From assembly GCA_001953115.1 (NCBI GenBank), contig LSSL01002321.1:1-31598 (forward strand): a stretch of 31,598 bases of DNA, given 5' to 3'. Within the stretch, counting starts at the first letter, position 1, and each line of letters opens with the position of its first letter. The notes under the pieces are model-generated. The model was not told the origin of the DNA and did no database searches. It saw only the letters and a program-made list of their open reading frames with translations. Source of the stretch: Smittium mucronatum. Taxonomy: Eukaryota > Kickxellomycota > Harpellomycetes > Harpellales > Legeriomycetaceae. Shown here one piece after another: positions 20,601 through 31,598 of the stretch. Made by a program: the position numbers and the translations under genes.

Positions 20601-23600
20601 ATGAGTATCTAATTGTAAACAATTTAAAAAAAGGTATATTTTTATCAAAATTTCAATCAAAAATATCTAAAATAGCATTTAAATGAACCTTAAACTTGGT
20701 ATAAACAAATTATTATCACTGAGAAATAAATATAAATTCAGTTAGGCGTAGGATTTTCAAACTTATAAGAATAAATATCGCAAGTAGCGTCAGGTAAATT
20801 TTAAACTTTATCTGATGCTAATAATGAAGCTAAATATCTTTATGGTTCTATTTTACATCTATTTGATCTAAAATGTCGATTGACTCAAACATACATAATA
20901 ATACTTCTTTCAATGGTATTATGAATGAAATGTTAAAAAAAATTTGTTGCTGAAACCGATTCATAATTTATATCAGATAGACCATTTATAAAAAATATTA
21001 GATTGGTTTTTTACTCAATCAGAATCCAGAGAATAACCTAAAAGATTATTTTAGATTGATTTTTAGTGATATTATCCTAAATCTCTTAAATAATTACCTT
21101 AGCATATCACTTAAAAAAAAAATAAAAATATAAGCGATTTTCTTTTAAAATAAGCCGTAAAAAACAGGTAGAAAACACTAAATTATAGAAAAAGATCAAA
21201 GAGGGTTTATAAATACATAAATTCTGGATCACAGGCAACGATTTTTTATGAATTTTTTAAACAGAGAACTTTATTTTGTTTAAAATCATATATATCACTA
21301 AATTTTTTAAAGCTTCCAATATTTTGCACCATATAAAAATGATACACAATATTTATAGAGTAGAAATCGAGGAGCGAAGGATTAAGTGTCTAAATATTAA
21401 AAAATTATTTAAAACCCACTAATATTGTGGAATTATTATGAAATGAAACTTAAGACGAGTTTAATATAGCTTTCGGGGTTTTCGAGGATTTCTGGGACAA
21501 TCGATATTATTTATTTATTTATTTCATTAGGGAATTACTGGGGATAATTATAGAGTATATGTATGACAAATCGCTAAAAACACACCAGAGCTGATGTTTT
21601 ATATGAAAATATATTAATACCAAAAAATATAATACCCCCGAAACCTCAATAACTTGGTTTCTAATTAGATAAAATTTCTTAAAATTAAAATCAATACTCC
21701 AAAGATCTGAATTCTTACAAATTACCATAAAATTGATCTTAATCTAATTTTGAAGTCCAAAGTAGAGGGGGAAATCAAAAATATGGATTTATTTGTTATA
21801 TTTTTAATTGGTATCAGTTTAATTAAAAAAAATACAAGCAAAATAAAAAATCGACAAATAAAAAAAATACATGTGCGATCTACTTAGTTTTATGTAAATT
21901 AAAATTGAATAATACTTTATCCTCGATCATTTAATATTTTACAAAAAAAATATTTATGTGAAAAAATATTTAAATGATACAAATTTAAATCAAATAAGCA
22001 TGAATTTTGGTGTTAAAGATATGCTAATGTGTAGATTTGAAGACACCTATAGAAAACTAAAAACAAAATCGGGGTTTTTCAAAAAAAAATACTGTATCTC
22101 TTAAAATTCCTTTTAATTAATATAAACCCCTAAAATATAAGATTATAGCTTAATACAATGCTTTCATTAATTCCTTTTTTATTTTTTATTTGGAAAATTC
22201 GGAGGATCAAAAAGATTATCCGACTAGGAGAGGTGAAATAGACAGAAAAATTAGAAACCGATATTTGATCCTAAAAAAAAATCTAGAAATTTCGCTAATA
22301 TTATATTCTCAAATATAGATTCCAAATCAACTATTTAGATACAAGAATATTTAATTTTCCAATATCTTACAAAAAAAACTGGTTTTTCTCTTTTTTCACT
22401 TAGTATATAATTTAATATGACGCTTAATCCTTATTAAAAAATATCTTTAATTATATTTATCTTGTTTTCAAGTTTTAAAAACACTTCTTTTATCCATAAG
22501 AATACAATTTAAATACATAAAATTGAAAAAAAAAAAATATAGCATATCAGCCAAAAAAAAAGATAATATAACTGGTTATTATTTACTGAAAAAAAATATC
22601 GTCCCCAAAAAATAAGTTCAATGATTTTTTTTCTAAAGAGGAAAATTGGTTAAGAAATATTTATTTATTTTTCAATATCTTTTTTTATTTGTCTATCGCT
22701 TATTAATAAACCATCTATTAGTAAAAATAGGGTCATTTGAACTTTTGATGACTTTTCTAAAGTTAAAATATTACCGCTTGTAATAAAAAAATTCATAGGT
22801 TTAATAGAAAAAAATTCCATATTTATTTATGAGTCTCTAAGACAGATTTTAAAAAAAATTATTGTTTTTTTTTTAAAAAATAAAAATTATAAGAAATATT
22901 CCTTGTTATTATTTCTATTCAATATCAAGCTCAAAATTTTTTACCTTTTTTAAAATTTATTTTATTTTTATTTTTATCCATAAAAAAATGAGTTGTTTGA
23001 TTTAATGGGATTTTAATTAAATTTTAATTACTAAAATTAACTAGGGATAAAAATATTAATAACAAAGATAAAATAAATCGATACAAATATTTATGCATAC
23101 TTTATTGAAGATATTCTTAATATCAAACTTTGCTTTTTTTAATTCAAATTAATATTCGTGTAAATAAAAAGGGATTTCTACACCTATGACCTTTTCATCA
23201 GTCAAAAAATAATTCTCTAACTTTTCACAAACTTATATCTATTTATAAATTTATAGAAGAAATAAATTTTATCTATTTTTGTTTTTAATTGATTATTTTT
23301 TTAATTTATTCACAGATAATTTTATATTTCTTTCATACGTGGCTTTTAAAGCTATAAATCAAATAAAAATTTTAAACGATTATAAATAAATGATATTTAG
23401 CATTAAAAATATATATAGTATATACAAATAATCATTTGAAAAATATTTTATATAAATAAAATCATTGATTTGAATTTTTTTTTAATATGTATATCGATGA
23501 TTTGATAATATTAAAATTATAAAGATATTTTAAACTTTTAAAGAAAAATTATAGGGGAATATATTTTATACACTTTTTTAATTCCGTCGGAATTATTACT

Positions 23601-25870
23601 TTTTATTTATTTGTAATATTTTTCACTTAAAAGTACACATTGTAATCAATTTGGTAAAAATTTATTTTAATAAATTAATAATACAGATAAAGATTCTATG
23701 AATTTTATTTTAAATATTCCATAATCATAATAAATTTTAACCACTTTTTACAAATTTTAATTCAAATACCCAAAAAAAATATGAATATTTCCATATAAAT
23801 AAGTGAAAATACACCGGTTAAAAAATCCTCGAATCAAATAATTTAAATTTACAGTACTATCTAGCATAAAATTTGAACTTTATTTATTGGATAAGTCCTT
23901 CCATTCATTTATCTATTTCTCACCCTAAAATATATTATCATATCATAATCCGAAAATCTTTGAACTTCAAAACTTCTAATATGTTTGATTTATGGAATGT
24001 ATAGTTTTAAAGAATTTTTAGCATATGAAAATAATTTAACCGATAAATGGAAATATTTAGCCTTTGCGAAAAAAACCTGATTATCTGAATAGTTAAATTA
24101 ATCGATTTTTTAATTTGGGAAATATTGCTATTATTTTCAGGTGATTGCATATTTTTTGGGATTTTAATTAAATTCATGCTCTTTTAATTTTCTATCATAT
24201 TATAATATTGAATTTATTAGATTAAAATAGCCGTTAAAATATGTCTAATTAATAAATAAAAAAAATTGATAACCTCCAGAAATTTTTATTAGTTAACAAT
24301 AATGATTATTAATTAGAAAATTTTTTCATCAAATTCTTAAAAAATCTTGACTAGATACCCAACTGGATATAATAGCGTTTTCTAGATTGTTTTTTTTTTG
24401 GCCGAATATCGTAAAAAATATGTATTTTTCGGCTTTGTCCATGAAATTTTTCTTTTTATACACAAAATTACTCAATAAAATATATTTTAACATTTTTTTA
24501 CGCGATTTTTAAATTTAAAAAATAATAAAATGGTCAATTTCAAAATATTATTTTTGGCTTATATTTATGAATATAATTGATATCAAGTTTATAATACGAT
24601 ATTTTTATTGTTTTCATTGAAGATGGATATAATAGAAATTTCAAAAAAAATTATAAAATAAATGAATGGGTTTTAGTAGTAAATTCATTTTTTAAAAATT
24701 TCATTTACAATTTGATAGATTCAAAAATTTACAATATAAGATTAATGGTAGAAAATATTCAATTTAATTGAATATTCTAAGTTTGCGATAAAATATTCTG
24801 GGTATGTATAAATTTATCTTCCACATAAATATTCGGATTATTGATTTTCTCGAAAAATTGGAATATTAAAAAAATCTGGAAAGTCATCTTTTCTTAAATA
24901 TACCAAAAAAGATTAAAAAGGACTCAGTATCAAACGGATTTTTTTTTTGAAAATAACGATATATACACAATAATAAAGAGTTTTAAAAAATAATTCGAAT
25001 AATTAAATTATATAATTAATAAAAAGTATGTGCACAGATGCAAATTTATTATAAACATTGGTTTGGAATGAGCCTTATGCTAATTTCTATTAATAAATTA
25101 AAAATATCTTATTCTTTATAATGGATTCAAAAATTCCTAAAGAATATTTCTCAAAATACAAATATTCTTAATTTATACTCCACATTTATATTAATCCATG
25201 TAATTTATCCTGGAAAAATTTCTTTTTTTACTGAAATAGATTGTAAATTTTTCTCTGTAACAGTATATTTTATAAATAACTGTGATTTTAGGTCTTATTC
25301 TTGTATTTTAGAAACTATCAATAAGTAAATTATATAGCTAATGGCGATTTTTTTGGAAAAAATATAATAAATCGACTTAGTATAATCTATAAAAGAAGCA
25401 TATATTTCCTTCTAAAATATGATGGAAATATTAATATCTTGGTACCGTTCTAATAGAAAAAAAAAAAATTATAATTTTTTATCTCTGATTTTAAACTTAT
25501 AAAGACAACATACAATCAGAAATTTCTAATATACAGCTAATTACCTCTTATAAAATTTTATAAGCTTCAATAAATTGGGTTTCTAAAATTTATAGGGTAG
25601 ACAGGTATTGAAAAAAATTATTCATTTTATTCATTAAAAAAACCGAATTAGAATTATATTTTTAATTATTTTACATCTTCAAAAAATTTCTTACTTTTAA
25701 TCTCAACAATTCCTCCAAAAACTAGTTTAAATACCAGAAAAATAGTTCACCAATTAAGTTTAAAAAATTATAAAAACGAATAATTAACAAAAACGAAAAA
25801 AATTACTTGAAAAATGCACATAAAATTGAGTATAAACAAAAGTTATTGGAAATTTTGAAATGATAAAATT
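17645..25870. other. Extremely A+T-rich gene desert
   Basis: By eye roughly four-fifths or more A+T, made of A-runs, T-runs and short TA repeats (for example 19793-19811). No frame exceeds about 70 residues, and those present lack any domain pattern (18851-19036, 21519-21728). I recognise no RNA gene, no tandem satellite with a clear period and no further transposase motif. Confidence 0.55.
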
Positions 25871-25871
25871 C

Positions 25872-25887
25872 GGGGGGGGGGGGAGGG
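25872..25887 (+). other. G12 homopolymer followed by AGGG
   Basis: Twelve consecutive G's (25872-25883), then A and GGG, stand in DNA that is almost devoid of G/C. Sixteen bases with enough G-runs could form a G-quadruplex on the plus strand or a C-rich i-motif on the minus strand. It may also be a sequencing or assembly artefact. Confidence 0.6.
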
Positions 25888-26525
25888 TCCATAATAAGAA
25901 AAGGACGTATATTTTGTTTAATAATTTTCTCGGAATGTAGATTTATCATTGGTGTATAAAATATAAAGTTGGATATATTTGAGAAATTGGAAAAAAATCC
26001 TTGTTTTTTCAAAATAATAGTGAACTTATACCTAAATAAATTTACTTAGATATATATTGAATGTGCTTAAATTTTCTTATAAAAAATATTTATATAAATA
26101 TATTTACTCCTATCAAAAAGTTATAATAGATATGTGATAAAAATCACATTTTTTCAAAACAGAGGAAAGAAATTTCGGACAAAGACTGCTTTGAAAAAGA
26201 AATAATTGATTTTTACAAGCTATAAGAGATAATTTCCATCCTTTTAAATAAAAACCGAAACCAGATAAAGTTAATAAAATTTAAAATGGGCATAAGATTC
26301 TTTTAACCCTTTTATTTCAATAAAATTAAAACAAAAAAAGCACTGATCATATTATTTGTCAATATTTTATTATATAATAATATTTAAATTTTCGAATAAA
26401 AATCTTGATATATGTAGAAGAAATATATAATAATATGTATCTAGTGTTATTTGATTACGAAAACATCCAAATATCATTAGTATTTAGATATAAAAATATT
26501 AAAGCTATAAATATCAAAGATAAAA

Positions 26526-26534
26526 CATACACAT

Positions 26535-26570
<36 letters not shown>
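26526..26570 (+). repeat. Compound (CA)n(TA)n microsatellite
   Basis: A run of about ten CA units follows two ACATAC variants and passes directly into about ten TA units. The 83-residue frame covering it (26405-26656) encodes Tyr-Thr/Ile dipeptides from the repeat and is not considered a gene. Confidence 0.85.
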
Positions 26571-29500
26571 CTTTTAATGAATTCTTGAAACAAGCAGCAT
26601 TTTTAGGATTTCTTTTGCTTTATTTTTTGGCTTTTAATAATTATAGGTGTCCGTAAAACAATAAATGTTTTTTCATATGTTTCACTATATTAAAATCAAT
26701 AAATTTTTACTGATATTATATATAAGATATGATTATTAAAATAATATCTCCATCACAATTTCTTTATCTAGTTGATATTTTTTCAAAAAATAAAATATGT
26801 AATATAAGATAATGAGAAGGCTATTTGAAAGAAAAAACGGATATAGTGGCGGTGCTTCTAATTTTTTATACTTTATGTATTATTTTATTGAAAAATCTGA
26901 TTATTATAGTATAAAATAGTACAATTTTATCCTTTATGTTATTCAAATAAGTTAAAAGAAGAGTTAAAATAATATATTTTAAATTTTATAAAATCAAATA
27001 AGTATTATTTTCTCTCAAAGTAATTTAGTAATTTTCTTATCATTTTAAATATAATTAATTTTTTCTCAGATTTGAGACTGTTATTTATATTATGTTACTG
27101 GTTTTTGAAGCTCCAAAACCCAAAGTATTATAAATCAAGTTACTTTTGGTTAATTTGATATAAGTTTAAGATAAGAGTTATTGATAAGAGAATAAGATAT
27201 TATTTTTTTAATTTACAACTATATTTGAAAAAAATATATGTTATTAATTAAAGCCGACTATAATTCCTTTAATAACAAATAGAAATTGTACCAATAACTG
27301 AATTTAGCTTTTATATAACCAAAAATATAATTAAAATAAATTCTATATTTAGCTTTTTAATATCCGCTTTAAAGTTTTAACTAATGTGTAGTAAAATTTT
27401 TATTATTTTTATAACAAATAAGCGAGAAAATAAAAATCTTCGACTCTTTAAAAATGGTATGAAATAAATTTAACTGAAAAAATACTCGATTTATATCTTA
27501 ATGTTTCTTTATTATAATACTTTAAAGACCATTTCCCTTATATAAACGAATAATTTTATTGAAAATAAAAAATTACAAAAAATCTGATTATACGGAAAAT
27601 ATTAAAACATAAATTAAATTGCTAAAAAAATCTTGGAAATTTATAATAATTCTTGTTAACCGATAATTATTTTAAAAACTATTAAAACAGTTTGAATTTT
27701 ATAATCAAAATTAATATTTGTTGTGACTATTAATCTAAAAAAATCCAGTGACATATAACACGTTTAATATGTTATATGATGCTCTAATTGCTAAATACTG
27801 CCTATTATAAATCATCTATCAAAAGAATATTTAAATATTTTTATTGGATAGCTCATCAGTAGTTTAAAAAAGGTTAAATCCTAAATAACGAAAAAAAAAT
27901 TCATAAAATTTTAAAATTAGACAAAAAATTATTATTTTTTTTTGAAAATTAGTAATATTTAAATATAGTTTAATTCGAATATTTTGTAATTTCAACTCAA
28001 AAATCACTTTAAAGTCTTTATTGAATAATTATTTTCATTAAATGCCCCCAAATAGCCGTGATTTTTAATCAATTACATATTTTGAGTTTTTGAAATCGAT
28101 TTTTTTTTTCAAAAATAAAAAGATAGAGTCATAAAACGCTTTTTATTATTTTTTCATGAATTATATAGTGTATATATATATATATGCAGAAAAATATAGT
28201 CCGATCGAAATAAAATCTCTATAATAAGCACTCAAATAAATAAATATTTTTGGTTTTCATATATTTTATATTTATTTGAGATAAAAATGGGAAATTAAAC
28301 TCTATTAAGCCAACAATGATTTTTTTTTTAATTCGAATGTTATAAACAGTTTAAATGCAGTTAAAATTCTAGAAAATTGTTAAATATGTTTTTTGAAAAA
28401 AATAAATATTTTTTTTTTATTTTAATTTGGGTATAATCCGAATAAAATAATAGAAATAATTTCTTTTGTTTATTTCAAGAAGTTTTGAAATTTCGCTTTT
28501 AATACTTTAGTTTTTTATAGGCTAACACATTAAATTATAGGTTCAAATTCATAGATAATCAAGAATTTATTAAATTTAAAAGCTATCAGAAGTTAATGTA
28601 TTAAGGAGTGAATCTGAAAATTTGGATCAATACGTAATTTTTTTCAAGATTATTGACAAAAACTGTCCCTTTTATTTGGTTGTTTTATTTGAAAATTTTG
28701 AGTCCTGATTAAACTTGTGCACTAAAGCTGGTTATTGAAATTTAAAAAAAATTCAAATATATTTACAATTTTTTTATAATATTTTAACCATATGAACTGT
28801 TATTATATTTCCAATGAATATTAAATGTTTCTAACTCCAAAAATATAAATAAATAAAAATTTATCAGTAATGTTATCAATAACCCTACTAAAAAAATAAA
28901 ATATTTAATACACTCAATAATAATATAAAGGTTATAATTTTTTTGGGGTTAATTGCAAAAATGGCAATATTTTTAAATTATTACGAAAAATATCCAAAAT
29001 AAACATTTTTCCCAACTCAGATAATATAATAACGGGGGTTTTTGATAATAGGTGAGAAAAAAGATCCCTCTTCTATTAATCATGCTGAGCTATACTTTGA
29101 GTCAAAATTTTTTTTAGATATAAATTAGGATTTAATTTTTTTAAAAGTGTTTTAATGTGTTTATTCTATTATAAGTATATTTTTCATTATAAATGGGTTA
29201 AGGATTTGTCAATTTTATCGTATAAATGGCTTATTGATGATTAATATCAGCGCATAAAAAAGTTAAGCATTGATTCTTTCTGAAATTAATGCAAATAATT
29301 ATTTTCTGCATAACTTATATAATCCTATATATATAAATTAGATATTAGAATATCATTTTTATACTATTATATGTCCGTTTATTTAAAAAGAAATTTCAAA
29401 TAATTTTTAATGGAATAATAGTTTCATTAATTGTATAATTTTGGGTAATTCACTATTTTGCTTACAGGTTTAATTTTAGGTTTATCTCTAATGATCATCA

Positions 29501-30160
29501 TTTATTTTAATCTATATCTTATTTATTTGAAAAAATTGATAAAGTGATTTTTTTGTTTTGTTTTATTATAGCTTCACAACCGAGAAAATAATTTTAAATG
29601 ATTTATATGGATAAAAATCATTTTTTGTTCATGGAATGGAATTTTAATGTTGCATGAAGTTTTACTTTTTTTTCAAAAATCTAATAAAATAAAATAAAAG
29701 CTATAAATATTAGATTTAGACTATCTTTTCGATAATATCTTAAAAAGATTTCAGCACCAAAAAAAAATTATAGTATGAAATTTCGGGAAAATGGAGTTTT
29801 AATTGTTACTTGGGTATAGAAATTATGAGGATGGTTATAATCTTCAAGCTTTATTATGATATACTTTGAAAATCGTTTAATAATATCAATCTATAAAGCT
29901 GTAGGATTTAAATAGATTTTTTTAAAATAATCCCAAATAATATATATTTAGAATTAGGGTATATCTAAAAATTCAACTAAAAAAACGACTTCAAAATTTC
30001 AATATGAATAAAAATGGATTAAAAAAACCAAGTGCGGCTTTTTAATGAAATTATATATATTTTTCTCTCCTTATAATCTCGGAATATCAGCTTTAAAATC
30101 AATAAAAATTTACAAAAACCAAATTTAAAAAAGCGATATTTTTTTTAAAAAAAATTCACC
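26571..30160. other. A+T-rich gene desert, continued
   Basis: Same composition as 17.6-25.9 kb. A short (TA)n run occurs at about 28167-28184. No gene, RNA or mobile-element relic was recognised. Confidence 0.55.
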
Positions 30161-31402
30161 CAATCCCCCTCTACGATGTCAACAGCTACATAATTTTAGA
30201 AATCGGTTCGAGAGGAATGGAGAGTCATTTAAACCATGGAATCGATGTTTTCTGTTTATACGAATCCAATAATAAATCTGGTAGTTTCCAAAAATATTTA
30301 AGATCAGAGGTATCAGTTTGGTGCCAAGTTTAAGGCTGTTTAGACCCCTCCCCCTTCACAGCTAAAGGTTTTCCCAAATAAAATAAAATTGAATACATCT
30401 TGTTGGAAAGGGTATTTTCATGTTCGTATCAGATTGATAAGTTCATGACCAGGACGAACATTTCACTCCGATCCTTATTACATTCTTTGAAGCTTATAAA
30501 AACATAGGTTAGGAATATACGGGAAATTTACTTTAAATAATGATTAATAGCTTTTAAATTTATTATTTTTTTGAAAAAGAAACGTATTTGGGGGTTGCCA
30601 GATGGTCCGGAGCATCTCCATCGCATTTTATCCATGCTACGGATACCTGGATTCAGTTCAGATTGATTCAGCATGAGATTGATCCAGTTTTATTTACCTT
30701 CAATTTTTTGTTCCACACTTCACCGGTGAATTTTAGGATGGTTATTTTTTTTTTCTCTCTGCCAACTATCATGATCTTGGTTTCGCGTTTATAACTTTTA
30801 AAATTTTTTTTTAAATCAACTTTCACTGCTGGCCACCTGATAGATATTTACTTTTGTTTACAACTTAGATTTTTTGTCACCGGTGGAATATTTCGTGCCA
30901 CTTTCATGGATAATATCTGTTATTTCAATACTTACTTTGATAAATACATTTATTGGAAATTCAGCAAATAGGAGTACTTAATGCACACACGAGACGAAAG
31001 AGTTAAGACAATTTATAAAAGTGGAAAACATAATCAACATTTTATTGGCGTTTAACGAACACATTTCATTTCAGATCAATAGGTAATTATTCTTCTTATA
31101 CAAATAAGGCAAAACGTAAATTTACTTTGGCTGCTTAAATAATTTAAAAATTTGATCATTTTTGAAACTAACCCATGTTTTTATATGTATCAAACTTTTA
31201 TGAGAGGATAAGTAGAGTTTGGTTATAAGAGAAGAAAATCGAGTTTCCAGATTTGTATAAGGCATAAAATTAAATAGCCATTGTTTCATAAATGGAAAAA
31301 ATGGGTTTGAAGCCCTACTGAATATCAAAGGAGGGGCTCCAGCGAGCTTTGAAGTATCTTTAACATATTTTAATGAGGAAAAATAATTTCAATCGATGTT
31401 AA
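30161..31402. other. Composition recovers, no supported gene
   Basis: G+C rises visibly at 30161-30470 and 30580-30910. The frame 30588-30794 (plus, 68 codons) and the frame 31122-31328 (minus, 68 codons) have no recognisable pattern and start from weak contexts, so they are not called. Two CACCGGTG palindromes lie at 30721-30728 and 30878-30885. The richer segments might be old transposon or exon remnants. Confidence 0.4.
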
Positions 31403-31445
31403 CGCCCCTAAGAGTGAAATACCTTGCCGTGGTTTAGGGGCTTAA

Positions 31446-31469
31446 TAGTGTACTTTTCGAAGTACACTA
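31446..31469 (+). other. 10-bp perfect hairpin with TTCG loop
   Basis: TAGTGTACTT (31446-31455) and AAGTACACTA (31460-31469) are exact reverse complements around TTCG. As RNA this is a UUCG-loop hairpin, though with a U-A rather than C-G closing pair. The equivalent site in the other copy (about 4957-4978) keeps only a partial stem. Confidence 0.75.
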
Positions 31470-31486
31470 GACTAAAATTTCACGCA

Positions 31487-31572
31487 GCGTTGTACTATTC
31501 TTGGTTGGGAGTAGTGGAGACAGCGCACAGCGTTGCACTATTCTTGGTTGGGAGTAGTGGAGATAGCGCACA
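31487..31572 (+). repeat. 43-bp tandem duplication inside the repeat
   Basis: Units 31487-31529 and 31530-31572 both begin GCGTTG and contain TATTCTTGGTTGGGAGTAGT or its close variant, differing at only a couple of positions. The copy at about 4997-5040 has a single unit, so the duplication is specific to this copy or subfamily. Confidence 0.85.
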
Positions 31573-31598
31573 GCGATTCGGAGGACAGCGATTCCAGA

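Larger units (their letters stand above)
31403..31598 (+). mobile_element. Second copy of the structured repeat, cut by window end
   Basis: It aligns with 4912-5050 over its whole visible length and continues beyond the window. It begins with GCCCCTAA (31404-31411), which pairs with TTAGGGGC (31434-31441). A 10-bp stem with a TTCG loop follows, then a block duplicated in tandem (31487-31572) and GATTCCAGA. It looks better preserved than the 4.9-kb copy, since its stems are perfect. Orientation is inferred from the poly(A) tail of the other copy. Confidence 0.6.

Noticed and set aside
26405..26656. 83-codon frame over the microsatellite
   Set aside because: A large part of its product is dictated by the (CA)n(TA)n repeat, and the ends are A+T-rich chance sequence.
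1..31598. CRISPR array, bacterial operon or prophage
   Set aside because: No regularly spaced repeats were seen, and the introns, SMG1-like kinase and LINE show eukaryotic DNA.

Overview
The window looks like eukaryotic nuclear DNA that is very rich in A+T. The largest gene needs spliceosomal introns to stay open: five short GT...AG introns of 48-134 nt join six exons into one continuous frame. The genes are sparse, and the mobile-element debris is typical of eukaryotes (a non-LTR retrotransposon and a pogo/Tigger-type DNA transposon). A compact SMG1 kinase, small introns and an unusual secreted repeat protein would suit an early-diverging fungus or a protist. Nothing here fixes the lineage, so this is inference only.

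Layout. (1) 1-166 holds the 3' end of a plus-strand gene cut by the window edge. (2) About 881-1275 (minus) is a small, probably mitochondrial protein of 98 residues, perhaps with an intron just before its stop. (3) 2103-3704 (minus) is a 533-residue predicted secreted protein with a Pro-rich middle, seven tandem 14-residue basic repeats and a duplicated C-terminal motif; I do not recognise a family. (4) 4912-5543 is a structured, non-coding retroelement-like repeat that ends in AATAAA plus a poly(A) tail. A second copy enters the window at 31403 and runs off its end. (5) 6246-13571 (plus) is a six-exon gene for an SMG1-like phosphatidylinositol-3-kinase-related kinase, 2304 residues, whose family phosphorylates UPF1 in nonsense-mediated mRNA decay. 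(6) 13763-14265 is the 3' piece of a non-LTR retrotransposon: the zinc-knuckle end of the reverse-transcriptase ORF and its 3' UTR. It carries a nested micro-insertion of another element's 3' terminus, flanked by a 16-bp direct repeat. (7) 14.3-30.1 kb is an extremely A+T-rich gene desert. The only recognisable relic in it is a nearly complete but decayed CENP-B/Tigger-like transposase on the minus strand (16202-17644). (8) From about 30.16 kb the composition recovers, but I find no convincing gene before the second repeat copy.

The genes do not form a pathway. The main points of interest are the reconstructed SMG1 gene, the secreted repeat protein, and the group of structured repeats whose stem-loops recur at matching positions although their stem sequences differ.
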